45,476 nucleotides of DNA from a virus: IMG/VR virus record IMGVR_UViG_3300046466_000354, positions 1 through 45,476 of that record, one strand, 5' to 3'. Under the pieces are notes generated by a model. It saw only the letters and a program-made list of their open reading frames with translations, ran no database searches and was not told where the DNA came from. Each line of letters opens with the position of its first letter. Within the stretch, counting starts at the first letter, position 1. A program made the position numbers and the translations under genes. Shown here one piece after another: positions 35,301 through 42,537 of the stretch.

Positions 35301-38152
35301 GAAGATTAACATCTATTGATACTAATTTATCTGAAGATCAAATAGTCCAGGTTCTTACTACAGAAGGTTATAAAAATAAAAAAGTAAAAGATGTTATGTC
35401 TCATTATGAAATGATGAGGCTATCATTAAATACTGTAGAAGAAGCTAGAAGTGCATTAGTAAACAGAATAACTGGCGCAATAAACAATGAGTTAAATTAT
35501 TTAAATGATGAGTCAGTTATAAATGACAGAGAAAATTTAATAGAAACCTCTATTGCTATAAAAGAGATGGGCAATATTGGTAGGCTTAGAAGATTAGAAA
35601 GATTGGGTACATCAGATTTAGAAAGAGAAAATGCTACATGGTCTATATTAAAGTATGAAGAGATGTTTGAATCTAAAAAAGATGTATACAACAGATTAAA
35701 AGATAAAAAGTATATAATATATGTTGATAATGTAAAATCTGAAGTAACTGGTCGTGATTTAATGGGTGAATGGGATGGCGAAAAAGTAACCCAAGGAAGA
35801 ATATCTAACTCTTTTACTGATTTAAATGAGTTCTTTTTTAACACATTTATAGATCCGCAATCAGGAAGAGATTTTGTAGTAAGAGATGATGATGGTTTTT
35901 TATTACCAGATGAAACCATGGCTAGATTAATAGAACAATTTCAAGGAACTAAATCTGATTCTGAAAGAATAGCAAATATTGGTTTATCTCAACTTTATGA
36001 GCTAGCTAAAGAACTTCAGTATAGAAATAATACTAGAGTAAAAGTAAACGGTATAAAAACATTAGTAAAAAACATTGCAGATCCTGAAGTAAAAAAACAA
36101 AAACTATTTGAAATAAGAATGAATGATAGGGGCATTAAAGATGGTGACGGCCCTTATGGTCCTGTATATAGAAGAAATCCTAATGGCACTTATAAATTAG
36201 CGCCAATGATAGGAAAACTTAGAGCATCAGAATATTTTCCTCATAAAAATCATTCTGAAGAAGCTATTCAAACTTATATAAACACGCATTACAAACCTAA
36301 AACTATTGAAGGCACAGATATAGCTATAGGATTATCTAATTCAGAACTTAATAATTTTAAAAGATGGTCTGCTCAAGGTAAAATAAAAGAAGATGGTGGT
36401 TTAGCAAAAGAATACATAGAGGATTCTTTTTCTATAAAAGATCATTTAGATAACACTAGAGAAAGTAATGGTACACAACAAAGTAATTTTAGACTATTTG
36501 GCAATTTAGGAGGAAGATCAGATAGGATTATTGGAGGATGGGATATTAGTGCTAAATCATATAATGAATACGCTCAATCATTAAGTTCATCTTATCATAA
36601 ATTATTTGGAACTTTACTTGCTCAAAAATTTAATAGAGATTTTAGAGAATCTAATGTAATGGGAGACATTACTGAGTCATGGGCTAAATTTGGCGATATA
36701 TATATACAAGACTTTGTTGGAAAACCATCTAGTTTTAGTTCAGAATACTTTAATGATCCTTATTTAAACTTTGCTAAGTCTCCTTATTATGCTTTAAGCG
36801 ATGATATGGCTTATAAGTATTATGACAAAGTAGCTAAGTATTTTAATTTTAGAAGATTTAAAGATCCAGAAGTAGACAGGTTAGAGTTTCAAGCTAAAAT
36901 GAAATCTTTTACCAGGCTAGAGGGCAAGACTCAGTTAATGACACTGCTTACTAATACTACATCTATGCTTAATAACTATGTAGGTGGTACAGCTCAGACG
37001 GCTATTAGTAGTGGGTTTAGAAACTGGAGATTAGCTAGTAGTGTAGAATATTTAAGAGACAATATAGATAAGTCATTAAATAGTAAAGAAGCTATTAGAG
37101 AATTTGCTATTAAGTCAGGCGCTACTGAATCATATATTAGTAGTGAAATTGGGCCGACAGCCCAAATAAGGGCATCTGGAAGAAAGTTTAAAGAAGAATT
37201 AGCCGCTTTATATAAAGAAAATGAAAACTTTACTGCTAAACAGGTTATAGATTTAGCTAAAAAAAATAATGTATCTGATGTATTATCTGGTCCTGGAGCT
37301 TGGATGATGAGTTCAGTAGAAACAAGATTACGTACTAGAGCTTTTTGGGCTCATTATCTTAAAGCCAGAGAAGTAATGATGGCAGAAAGTGGCTCTTATA
37401 AATGGGATGATCCAGTATTAATACAAACAGCATTAAAAGGTGTGTGGGGTTCTCAGTTTTTATATAACGCACCTAACAGACCCGCTATTGCAAGGACTAA
37501 TTTAGGTCGTATATTTTCTAGATTTCAATTATGGAGTTGGAATTCTATAAGATTTAGAAGAGATATTATAAAAATGGCTAGAGAAAATGGATTTAGAGAA
37601 GGAAGTCAAGAGTATCAACGTTTTGTAAGAATGATACAAGCAGATACATTTATGTTTGCTATGGCTACGCTAATGCCTATGAGCATGTTTGAATCTATAC
37701 TACCAGCTCCTTGGAATTATTTACAAGATTTTAGTGATTACTTTTTTGGTGATGAAAAAGAAAGAGATAAAGCTTTCTTTGGACAAATACCTTACCCATT
37801 TAATCCTTTACAAATAGCCTTGCCTCCATCTGCTCGTTATATTACAACTGGTGTTAGCGTTCCTATTGAAGCAGCAATAGCGATGCTTAGTGATGGTGAC
37901 CTGTCTGATGCATTAGATTACAGAACAGTTAGCCTTTTACCTTATGGTATGCTTGCTCGTAATGTAATAAGATCGTTAGACACACCTGCTATGGCTCCTC
38001 AGTATCTTACAGGTATACACTTTCATAATTTAACACGTATAATGAACAAGCTAGAAGATAGTGCTACTTATAAAGCAAACGGATTGTATGAAGCTAAAAG
38101 TCGATTTGTTGATGAAGAAATAGAAAAAATACTTGAAGCCATAAAAGAATAA
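29327..38152 (+). CDS. Giant virion protein with two-barrel RNA polymerase motifs (2941 aa)
   Basis: The central part has the key element of two-barrel RNA polymerases: GGADNDGDK with Asp1229, Asp1231 and Asp1233 (DxDGD, the Mg-binding loop). It is preceded by Arg1190-x-Pro1192, FTP at 1207-1209, and a Leu-rich stretch, in the order of the beta-prime R.P....G..F.P....L....ADFDGD region. About 340 residues earlier, IDFLMFDTAVKQAG (885-898; Lys895) resembles a lysine-bearing first-barrel motif that I recall from crAss-like phage polymerases. Residues 61-120 are Gly-rich and hydrophobic as in ejection proteins; the last ~600 residues are a helical domain. It belongs to the internal protein block of the late operon, so it is probably packaged and injected to transcribe early genes. 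The N4 virion polymerase is a different (T7-like) fold. Confidence 0.7.
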   Translation: MTEEEYGKRYTDLVRLYRSSPASFSSDDVDQIEYIAKTLGRRFSRDPQAAEETLGKQVGDVIGQFTSGLVSGFTTIPIGDDPEDIPEAIARSIGQLSGFLGYVPGLGMATKAGAMASARVLTKTAGLTAKTSPKAFKAAMQGRRAVKQFDTAIRQPGALAGKSIPMMVGKKATEYAKKYVLPPVNNQARKYFSKGVAEGLEDSFETAVQLGAASAISSWTGGVDQIIRGGLFGAIEGGVFRGITNATQLGKMIAKGGKEAKQANLAIRTISSSIYGGMQSKTFGDPIELQVYHYLLGAFFGITDVPFSQRKAIEFVNKSTGLSREEAQAGLTERMLNPELNPGFKDLSKEVQEEVVDQLDQMFGKPGDARAIFGESLRRTLSEESKENIVHEFARKKFEEFADSDENLTFEEAKQKTYDFIKDKDFSRLISSPEFYLTMNDGVKAEYDPQKGVNLSNKAIVELSFFDHEIPTVLQDPLLRWAENSIPDQPELVNSLTLDSGKIINTSIKEGRSFEEAIKGVKNNWFAKTGSLLPESTESINLLKKSFKKLSHQKRQKILIYDANKTDDTKPFFTESDGNLSDFRSINEFKADSAVAKAVKRLIPHTKNNIFLSKYTDTGKIVSTLSKNFFKITPDAGYDLDINEVNNYVIRAGLEGKPVIAGIKDSGKIVHANDWNFDDSNSAWLVDFTTKVENINRIDDSLGIRVSMTEINPATDGINNPELVEIKMVQDKYTYNNIRLLEELNGLSIEDIVRYNKEDRDAGRKERFITKPEDINKRMQPLSDGNPPLSKEIGNIKAAIVKSDDAQHYLKMLDLDETNNDGIILVSSNMFKKIANDIGADENKDGFLKFTIAGQQGDGKGMIIGKLGAFKASKKTDPFLKKNKIDFLMFDTAVKQAGLRDISTLKFTKEGISIAEEGGLQSFNIDPETVRINLNVYEKMPEDTRLVKQFVSLMDTPESIERLTKNIIRISLDGNAETNKLIQSQDFKNTFVTDINVDDISIENIINILFQPKNSRAVATPLYNKVWSHIFNQKSAIDFEDPADLKGETGDIDHVVNEILVDRFNGGQDRLIKVAMAKGELSPAIMNRPEVANYANEALKRYIYNRAIRPKVKNSGSVFIYGNDYVLQNEIGRPVAKNTYMLAESMKDFKVKWIDGTQMKMGKAWEIFQKETDATKKKQMENALEFIVVRVPQDSPSGARVLKFAGFTPRSGYGMHLNAYDMKYLGGADNDGDKVHFYQDLDGDLVGSPIKDAVRKFAKEYDTPDGGVKDPTEGDLTVVKPKYNLRNGLDPVSLLATHMYTTDASGLVGPIANAGATSLGIKGLIESGFNIQEFVNQDGIVNAVNVGKGLPPATGLRITKIDGTLKEYNAARRQLQNLAIDAIDKIDINVVNQSQYLSQKYVKDFELVDANDRAIPVSPAVKEKFRSRININKIKGADQLVRINEVINGRRFNRETNQSEIIKFDTGINSIIEFGRKYKNVDLKSGYYRAIKELSKSVQNYKPVNKVTSQKTIDGTMLRTYSSDFSRAIRFDLNNIFDIVNAYLKDGKDSQYGNVLLGSAMRQFSILDGSLSRDRKFSTIKSVYRSIDNLASISLNRQAFLAAKKAGISDEKLSDIRLHIDSVKYTRSLFFEKDISESDAIRKRLIKDKELKITEIENVDDLIKVTEKYHASLKTKAEKDYYDMYMIGSVSEQRFDIDDVARAVYITKKNNVTFNTALNLMQDSRYDKYTYEYLSSDEYKSTEKNLPLKNIANEIDRVYQNKSGDQNFGFSLDHVNNNNVSRYVSLFNEIAQVKEGTEKIYSDVINPAASATVERILLKNVSKEKREELNEILNEEIKREYRSPIEPGTIPSVNAAFDIKLNTSRPPIDEKEARRSSVSDEVITEKFSEDLINEIAKDDPTKTFTDTDQQLIDQLTAHLSKLPSNVVEDINRVYQNKIRKDIGVSTKEDVRDFVRYLNSFHSKTFLEKLVGADPTQGISKIYWAFFPDSIARRLTSIDTNLSEDQIVQVLTTEGYKNKKVKDVMSHYEMMRLSLNTVEEARSALVNRITGAINNELNYLNDESVINDRENLIETSIAIKEMGNIGRLRRLERLGTSDLERENATWSILKYEEMFESKKDVYNRLKDKKYIIYVDNVKSEVTGRDLMGEWDGEKVTQGRISNSFTDLNEFFFNTFIDPQSGRDFVVRDDDGFLLPDETMARLIEQFQGTKSDSERIANIGLSQLYELAKELQYRNNTRVKVNGIKTLVKNIADPEVKKQKLFEIRMNDRGIKDGDGPYGPVYRRNPNGTYKLAPMIGKLRASEYFPHKNHSEEAIQTYINTHYKPKTIEGTDIAIGLSNSELNNFKRWSAQGKIKEDGGLAKEYIEDSFSIKDHLDNTRESNGTQQSNFRLFGNLGGRSDRIIGGWDISAKSYNEYAQSLSSSYHKLFGTLLAQKFNRDFRESNVMGDITESWAKFGDIYIQDFVGKPSSFSSEYFNDPYLNFAKSPYYALSDDMAYKYYDKVAKYFNFRRFKDPEVDRLEFQAKMKSFTRLEGKTQLMTLLTNTTSMLNNYVGGTAQTAISSGFRNWRLASSVEYLRDNIDKSLNSKEAIREFAIKSGATESYISSEIGPTAQIRASGRKFKEELAALYKENENFTAKQVIDLAKKNNVSDVLSGPGAWMMSSVETRLRTRAFWAHYLKAREVMMAESGSYKWDDPVLIQTALKGVWGSQFLYNAPNRPAIARTNLGRIFSRFQLWSWNSIRFRRDIIKMARENGFREGSQEYQRFVRMIQADTFMFAMATLMPMSMFESILPAPWNYLQDFSDYFFGDEKERDKAFFGQIPYPFNPLQIALPPSARYITTGVSVPIEAAIAMLSDGDLSDALDYRTVSLLPYGMLARNVIRSLDTPAMAPQYLTGIHFHNLTRIMNKLEDSATYKANGLYEAKSRFVDEEIEKILEAIKE
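33053..33129 (+). other. Two adjacent perfect GC-rich hairpins inside the giant gene
   Basis: GGCGACC/GGTCGCC (33053-33072, loop TTGTCG) and ACACCCC/GGGGTGT (33111-33129, loop AGACG) lie just downstream of the catalytic-loop codons. They are seven base pairs each with no T-run. They could slow ribosomes or affect mRNA stability; no function is shown. Confidence 0.5.
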
Positions 38153-38185
38153 TGGTCTATTAATAGTATAAAATGGTCTATTAAT
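38151..38185 (+). repeat. 14-bp direct repeat after the giant gene
   Basis: AATGGTCTATTAAT occurs at 38151-38164 and again at 38172-38185, a 21-bp period. The first copy begins at the giant gene's stop codon. The following 72 bases up to 38257 are AT-rich with no gene. It could be a duplicated 3' end or a binding site. Confidence 0.6.
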
Positions 38186-38257
38186 GAGTATGTTAAGCGT
38201 GTTTTTGAATTTATTTAAAAATAACTAACTTAATTAAACGCTAATAAAACAAAGGCA

Positions 38258-39145
38258 ATGAAACATATTGTCGAAGAGTTATCGGAAAACGTACATTTAT
38301 TTGAATTTAATAGTGCTAGATCTGGAGATATAGTTCCTACTCTTTTTTGCTCTGATATACACTTAGATTCTATAGGATGTAAACGTAATATTTTAAAAAA
38401 ACATTTTGACGAAATAAAAAAAGCTAATGGCTTAATATTTATTTTTGGTGATTTGTTAGATGTAATGGGTAGTTATGGTGACCGAAGATTACAACGTGAA
38501 GATATAGACCCTATATTTATCCAACACGGGCGTACTTACCTTGATCTAGTAGCAGAGTTCACTATTAATTTTTTAAAGCCTTACGCTCAAAATATAGCTC
38601 TTATATCGTATGGTAATCATGAAAAAACTATAAACAAGTTTCATAATCATGATATACTGCGTTCTATAGTATGGGCATTAAACTTAGAGGAAGGAGTAAA
38701 TATACAGTTAGGCGCATACTCTGGGTGGGTTTTTATTAGAATGAGAAACAAAAGAACATCACAAATATGTAAAATACATTATCATCATGGTTTTGGTGGA
38801 AACGCTAAACGTTCTAAAGGTATGTTAGATGTTCAAATTGAAGCAATGAAATATCCTGACGCAAATATATTAGTACGTGGACACACGCATCAAAAATGGT
38901 TTGATCCATCTACAGCTAGAATGCGAGTAACGCAAAACGGTAGAATTTATAAAGATAAAATTAAATACATACAATCAGGTTCATATGTAGATGGTATTGG
39001 CGCAGGTAAATCAGGATGGCCCGTTGAAAAGAATTTTAATCCTACTGATATTGGTGGGTGGTTCGTTGATTTTAGATTAAAAAAATCTAATGTAGAACAA
39101 AGTATAATAACTCAAGTAATAGAAACGCCTGTTGAGTTTTTTTAA
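38258..39145 (+). CDS. Calcineurin-like metallophosphoesterase
   Basis: The 295-aa protein has all the motifs of the family: SDIH (Asp33, His35), GDLLD (Asp65), GNHE (Asn120, His121), a His-rich stretch (HYHHGFGG, residues 174-181), and GHTH (His209, His211). These bind two metal ions and hydrolyse phosphate esters. Family members include DNA/RNA nucleases, phosphodiesterases and protein phosphatases; the substrate cannot be told from sequence. It follows the giant gene by about 105 bp and is the second-last late gene. It may process nucleic acid ends or host nucleotide signals. Confidence 0.9.
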   Translation: MKHIVEELSENVHLFEFNSARSGDIVPTLFCSDIHLDSIGCKRNILKKHFDEIKKANGLIFIFGDLLDVMGSYGDRRLQREDIDPIFIQHGRTYLDLVAEFTINFLKPYAQNIALISYGNHEKTINKFHNHDILRSIVWALNLEEGVNIQLGAYSGWVFIRMRNKRTSQICKIHYHHGFGGNAKRSKGMLDVQIEAMKYPDANILVRGHTHQKWFDPSTARMRVTQNGRIYKDKIKYIQSGSYVDGIGAGKSGWPVEKNFNPTDIGGWFVDFRLKKSNVEQSIITQVIETPVEFF

Positions 39146-39368
39146 AAAATATAGCTATAGAATACTAGCAGAAAATACATCTAAAGGTACTGTGTATTCT
39201 ATACACGAAGTAGAGTTAAATGCTTTAGAAGTGCCTATTAGATATAATAAACTTCCTATATCTTTAATACATACTAGCCTAGAAGATATGATAATAGAGT
39301 TAGAAGAAATATTAAACTCTTATGATGAGCCAGTATTGTCAATAGAAAGCTTTCCTGACCCTTTCTAG
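39132..39368 (+). CDS. Small unknown protein, end of the late operon (78 aa)
   Basis: The 78-aa product starts at TTG 39132, overlapping the phosphoesterase by 14 bp. It is mixed: an N-terminal strand (SYRILAENTS), a middle strand (VYSIHEVEL) and a helix (SLEDMIIELEEILNSY). No motif is recognised. Its 3' end overlaps the convergent 88-aa gene by 4 bp. Confidence 0.6.
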   Translation: MSFFKKYSYRILAENTSKGTVYSIHEVELNALEVPIRYNKLPISLIHTSLEDMIIELEEILNSYDEPVLSIESFPDPF

Positions 39369-39631
39369 CGTAGCATTTCAGCTATACCGTTTAACAATGC
39401 AGATGATCCAAGTCCTGCCCCTGTAGCATAAGCAATAATTTTTTGCTTAAATTTTAATAGCTCTTCTATTTGTTTTTCGTTGTCAGTTACTTTTTTAACA
39501 AGACCTTCTTGACCAAATTCATTGCCAATTAGAGCCTCTTTTATTTCCTGAACATCTTTGGCTAGTACCTCTATCATAGCTTCTAATTTATGAACGTCGA
39601 ATTTTACCTGTTTTAACTCTTCTGAACTCAT
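39365..39631 (-). CDS. Coiled-coil protein with C-terminal hydrophobic segment (88 aa)
   Basis: The first 60 residues form a coiled coil rich in Glu, Lys and Val. Residues 66-87 (IIAYATGAGLGSSALLNGI) are weakly hydrophobic and could be one membrane span. The plan resembles small XhlA/holin-like phage proteins, but the sequence identity is not clear. It is the last minus-strand gene, separated from RusA by a strong terminator, so it is probably expressed from read-through or its own promoter. Convergent overlap with the late operon is 4 bp. Confidence 0.6.
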   Translation of the reverse strand: MSSEELKQVKFDVHKLEAMIEVLAKDVQEIKEALIGNEFGQEGLVKKVTDNEKQIEELLKFKQKIIAYATGAGLGSSALLNGIAEMLR

Positions 39632-39678
39632 GATAATTATTTAATTTTGTATACAAAGCAAATATATATCAATAATAA

Positions 39679-39710
39679 ATAAAAAAAAAGCCCCAGAATA
39701 AACTGGGGCT
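39679..39710 (-). terminator. Intrinsic terminator after the early operon
   Basis: On the minus strand AGCCCCAG and CTGGGGCT form an 8-bp stem with loop TTTATT, followed by about ten Ts (39689-39680). It lies between RusA and the 88-aa gene. Upstream, CCCCAGAAGG (39737-39728) could also pair with the CTGGGG arm, so an alternative fold exists. On the plus strand the hairpin has no T-run. Confidence 0.85.
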
Positions 39711-39779
39711 CTTCGAAGGGGAATCAACCTTCTGGGGATCGTCTAGTCAAGAAGACTTTTAATTAACCTTTAACTAAAT

Positions 39780-40193
39780 CTAAAGAAGGACTTCTTGTAT
39801 GGTAATAGTTGTAAGCGGTAATATACTATACCTTTTTATTACTTGCAAATCAACTATTTGAGAATCATCATTGTAAGCAATTCCGTTTAAAGAATCTAAA
39901 TAAAATTTAGCTATATTATCTACATCAGGTTTTTTAGGCCTATGTTGACCATCAACTACTGCTGCTTTTTTCTTTGAAAAAGATTTAGGTATAGAAAAAT
40001 CAGCTTGTATGATTACTTCTACCATGCCCTGCATTTTTTCAAAAGAATAGCTTTCTTTTACAAAATCTATAAACTTTTGTTTGTCTTTAGATTTTGGATC
40101 ATAAGTACGCACAAACCCACCCCTAGAGGTGTGTCTGTGTCGTGTTTGTGAGTGAGGTTCTCCTGGGTATACTATATGGATAAACTCAATCAT
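39780..40193 (-). CDS. rusA: RusA-family Holliday junction resolvase
   Basis: The 137-aa product has the RusA signature KKPDVDNIAKFYLDSLNG (residues 87-104; Asp90, Asp92, Asp100) and YNDDSQI (Asp109, Asp110), which hold the metal-binding acidic residues. It also starts with the typical YPGEPHSQTRHR strand. The enzyme is a homodimer that cuts four-way junctions symmetrically. Here it may resolve recombination intermediates or debranch DNA before packaging. Its ATG overlaps the upstream stop as ATGA. Confidence 0.95.
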   Translation of the reverse strand: MIEFIHIVYPGEPHSQTRHRHTSRGGFVRTYDPKSKDKQKFIDFVKESYSFEKMQGMVEVIIQADFSIPKSFSKKKAAVVDGQHRPKKPDVDNIAKFYLDSLNGIAYNDDSQIVDLQVIKRYSILPLTTITIQEVLL

Positions 40194-40696
40194 TTTCTTA
40201 TGCTAAGAGATGTAACTTTATTTGCTTCATAGTCGGGGGGCACTTCGCCCCCGTTCTTTATGTATTCTTTTATAAGCCTTTTATTAGGACTTACTTTTAC
40301 ATTAAGGTCTATAGCATACTGTTTAGAGTATTCTATTAGCACATCATCTTCAGGAAATGTTTCTTTGGTTCTTGTGGTAAAATAAACTGTACCTGCTTGT
40401 GTAGGTATCTTATCTATTTTAGAAGTATTCATAAATATTTCTACTTTTACCTTTAACATTTCTATTGTTTTTTCTGTACGTTCTATTCTATCAGAATAAA
40501 ATTGTACAGATTGTTGCTTTAACTTCTTTAGATTGTCTATAGTGTTATTCATTTTGTTTATAGCAAACAAATAACCTTCTACTTGACCTGGTGATGAAAT
40601 GTCGGAGTTTTCCTCCATAAACATTACATCAATATCATCAAGAGTTAATTCTTCATGCGTCAACGTGTTGTTGTCTTGGTTCAAATCTGAATACAT
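40190..40696 (-). CDS. Gp157-like phage protein (coiled coil plus strand domain)
   Basis: The 168-aa product has an N-terminal acidic helix, a long coiled coil (residues ~45-90, NTIDNLKKLKQQSVQFY and on), then a strand region ending in TSLSIRK. That plan matches the Gp157 family, found in many phages near recombination genes and of unclear biochemistry. It overlaps the primase-helicase gene by 44 bp; Met25 or Met27 are possible later starts. Copy B of the tagged hairpin lies inside at 40236-40262. Confidence 0.75.
   Translation of the reverse strand: MYSDLNQDNNTLTHEELTLDDIDVMFMEENSDISSPGQVEGYLFAINKMNNTIDNLKKLKQQSVQFYSDRIERTEKTIEMLKVKVEIFMNTSKIDKIPTQAGTVYFTTRTKETFPEDDVLIEYSKQYAIDLNVKVSPNKRLIKEYIKNGGEVPPDYEANKVTSLSIRK
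40236..40262 (-). promoter_or_regulatory. Tagged GC-rich hairpin element, copy B
   Basis: On the minus strand CATAAAGAA (40262-40254) is followed after one base by GGGGGC, loop GAAGT, and GCCCCC (40252-40236). Compared with copy A, the tag, the spacer and the loop are the same but the stem bases differ on both sides so that pairing is kept. This looks like covariation, so the structure and not only the encoded peptide may be selected. Confidence 0.5.
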
Positions 40697-42452
40697 TGTA
40701 ATTAAATTTTAATTGTATGTTTAATTTTCCTTGATCTCTATTCTTAAGGGACCTAAGTGTTTTATATTCTTCTGTCCCTTCAAGTGCAAATACATGATCC
40801 ATTTTAGTTACATTAGCACGATTACCAGATAAATCATTAAGTTGTATTAATGCCCTAGGGTCTTCCCTTTTCTTTAGGTGGTGTATTAATATTACTTGTA
40901 TATCTTTGTTTTGTGCTAATTCTCTAAATGTTTCAACTATCATTCCTAATTTCACAAATTCATTATTACCAGCTTTGTCTGCTTGTATACCGTCTGAGGT
41001 ATCTACAACAACGTACTTGTAATCTTTTTGTGATATTATTCTTGACATACTTGTTATTTCAGGTGATATAGAAAGCATATCAATAAAATCTAAATCATTA
41101 TTAAATAGCTGACCATTACGCACCATGTTTATTATTTCATCTTTTGTTTTATTGTGAATGTTTTGTAAGAACCTTCTGTACACTAAAGATTCATGCATTT
41201 CTAAATTTAAATACAAAGTTTTTTGTTTAATTTTGCATAATAAATCTTGTACAAAGGCGCTTTTACCAGCGCCAGTGTCTCCTGTTACTACCATAATTTC
41301 ACCTGGTACAAACTTATAGTCACCTTCGTGTCCATATATTTGTGTTAGGTTTATACCAGAGTAATCTACCTTTTGTATATAGTCTGCAAGATTTTTAGTC
41401 ATATTAGCAGCGTTGTTTACTTCTAATACAAAATCTTTATTTTTATAAAATATACAATTAGTATCACAGAATTCAGTCATTACTTCGTCTTTACAGCCGT
41501 AACTATACTCTCCTTTGTATACGTTTTCGACTATACGAGTAAACTCTTGAGCTTCTTTAGAATTATCTGGTACATCTAACCATGCTAGTATCATTAATCT
41601 TGACATAGAAGCTATGATTCCATGCCTTCTCCAAGCACTAACTATTCTTAATACATCTTTATGTCGCCTACCAGCGACTGGACCTCTTAAAAATAATTTT
41701 TGCATACAAGTAACAACTGATGATGGATTGTCATAATCATTCATCTGATGCCAATTAGATTTTACTTCTCCTTCTACAACTTCATTAGACAATGTCCCAT
41801 CGTCTATATTGTTCATAGGAATAGTAACTCTTTGCTCCATATAATTTTCACCTGCTATCTCATGCAAGTAGTCTTGTGCACTAGCGCTATTGCTAATGTC
41901 AAAAAGCTGCTTATGTGATATAGGTATTTTATGTAAGCCAGATTTATGAGTGCTATACGGCGCCCTAATTAATCCAGCTGGAGCTAAAGGTGCTGTATCT
42001 ACATATTGATCCCATTTACTAAAAAATGATTTAAATGTAGACACTGTATCAAAACTTAAAGATTCTGAATCTTCAAATGTAAATACGTTAGGCATGTGTA
42101 TATGGTATCCCTTTCCACCAGAAAACCATACTTGTATATTTCTTTCTTCTATTTCATGATAGTTAGAAAGGTACTTGACTATATCTATAGTAACTTCAGT
42201 TATTGTTTGTAAGTCTGCTGATTCTCCATCTATATCTAATATTGTTTTATGATGGTATCTATTACTCCTATACCCAGATAAACTATTCATAGATTTAACA
42301 TAATCTAAAACAGATTTGTCGTATGCATAGTATGACGTATACATTAACTTACCTAGATTAGCTGTTACATATCCGTGAAGTCTTTCTACAGGTATAAAAT
42401 TACCTCTATTAAATAAAGAGTCTACAACAAACTCTAAGTATTTTTGACTCAC
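40653..42452 (-). CDS. Primase-helicase fusion (AEP-type primase plus RecA-like helicase)
   Basis: The 599-aa protein starts with an archaeo-eukaryotic-type primase domain: LDIDGES (Asp73, Asp75) and FSGGKGYHIHM (residues 110-120; His117), the metal and nucleotide motifs of PriS/LigD-type polymerases. Residues 320-333 hold three cysteines (Cys320, Cys329, Cys333) in a zinc or iron-sulfur-like arrangement. From ~380 a RecA/DnaB-like ATPase domain follows, with Walker A GDTGAGKS (391-398), Walker B VVVDTSD (Asp484), LIHHLKK (524-525) and a RSLKNRDQG end. It would prime and unwind DNA at the fork. No DNA polymerase is visible nearby, so a host polymerase is probably recruited. The gene begins after a hairpin terminator behind ssb. 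Confidence 0.88.
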   Translation of the reverse strand: MSQKYLEFVVDSLFNRGNFIPVERLHGYVTANLGKLMYTSYYAYDKSVLDYVKSMNSLSGYRSNRYHHKTILDIDGESADLQTITEVTIDIVKYLSNYHEIEERNIQVWFSGGKGYHIHMPNVFTFEDSESLSFDTVSTFKSFFSKWDQYVDTAPLAPAGLIRAPYSTHKSGLHKIPISHKQLFDISNSASAQDYLHEIAGENYMEQRVTIPMNNIDDGTLSNEVVEGEVKSNWHQMNDYDNPSSVVTCMQKLFLRGPVAGRRHKDVLRIVSAWRRHGIIASMSRLMILAWLDVPDNSKEAQEFTRIVENVYKGEYSYGCKDEVMTEFCDTNCIFYKNKDFVLEVNNAANMTKNLADYIQKVDYSGINLTQIYGHEGDYKFVPGEIMVVTGDTGAGKSAFVQDLLCKIKQKTLYLNLEMHESLVYRRFLQNIHNKTKDEIINMVRNGQLFNNDLDFIDMLSISPEITSMSRIISQKDYKYVVVDTSDGIQADKAGNNEFVKLGMIVETFRELAQNKDIQVILIHHLKKREDPRALIQLNDLSGNRANVTKMDHVFALEGTEEYKTLRSLKNRDQGKLNIQLKFNYNVFRFEPRQQHVDA

Positions 42453-42465
42453 TATTACCTTTTAT

Positions 42466-42497
42466 AAAATTAAAACCCCCAGGCTTACGCCCAGGGG
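42466..42497 (-). terminator. Terminator between ssb and primase-helicase genes
   Basis: On the minus strand CCCC...GGGG arms (42497-42494 with 42480-42477) enclose a three-base-pair GC stem and the loop GTAA, followed by TTTTAATTTT. It is probably partial, giving more SSB than helicase mRNA. The rest of the 85-bp gap is AT-rich. Confidence 0.7.
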
Positions 42498-42537
42498 AAA
42501 ATAAAAAAGAAATAAAATTACCTATGAATTAACATAA

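Noticed and set aside
29327-38152. T7/N4-type single-subunit polymerase in the giant gene
   Set aside because: The motifs are DxDGD with upstream R-x-P, not the T7-family motif set; I saw no single-subunit polymerase signature.
39365-39631. Second holin
   Set aside because: The hydrophobic segment is weak and the gene lies after the replication operon; kept only as an unknown coiled-coil protein.
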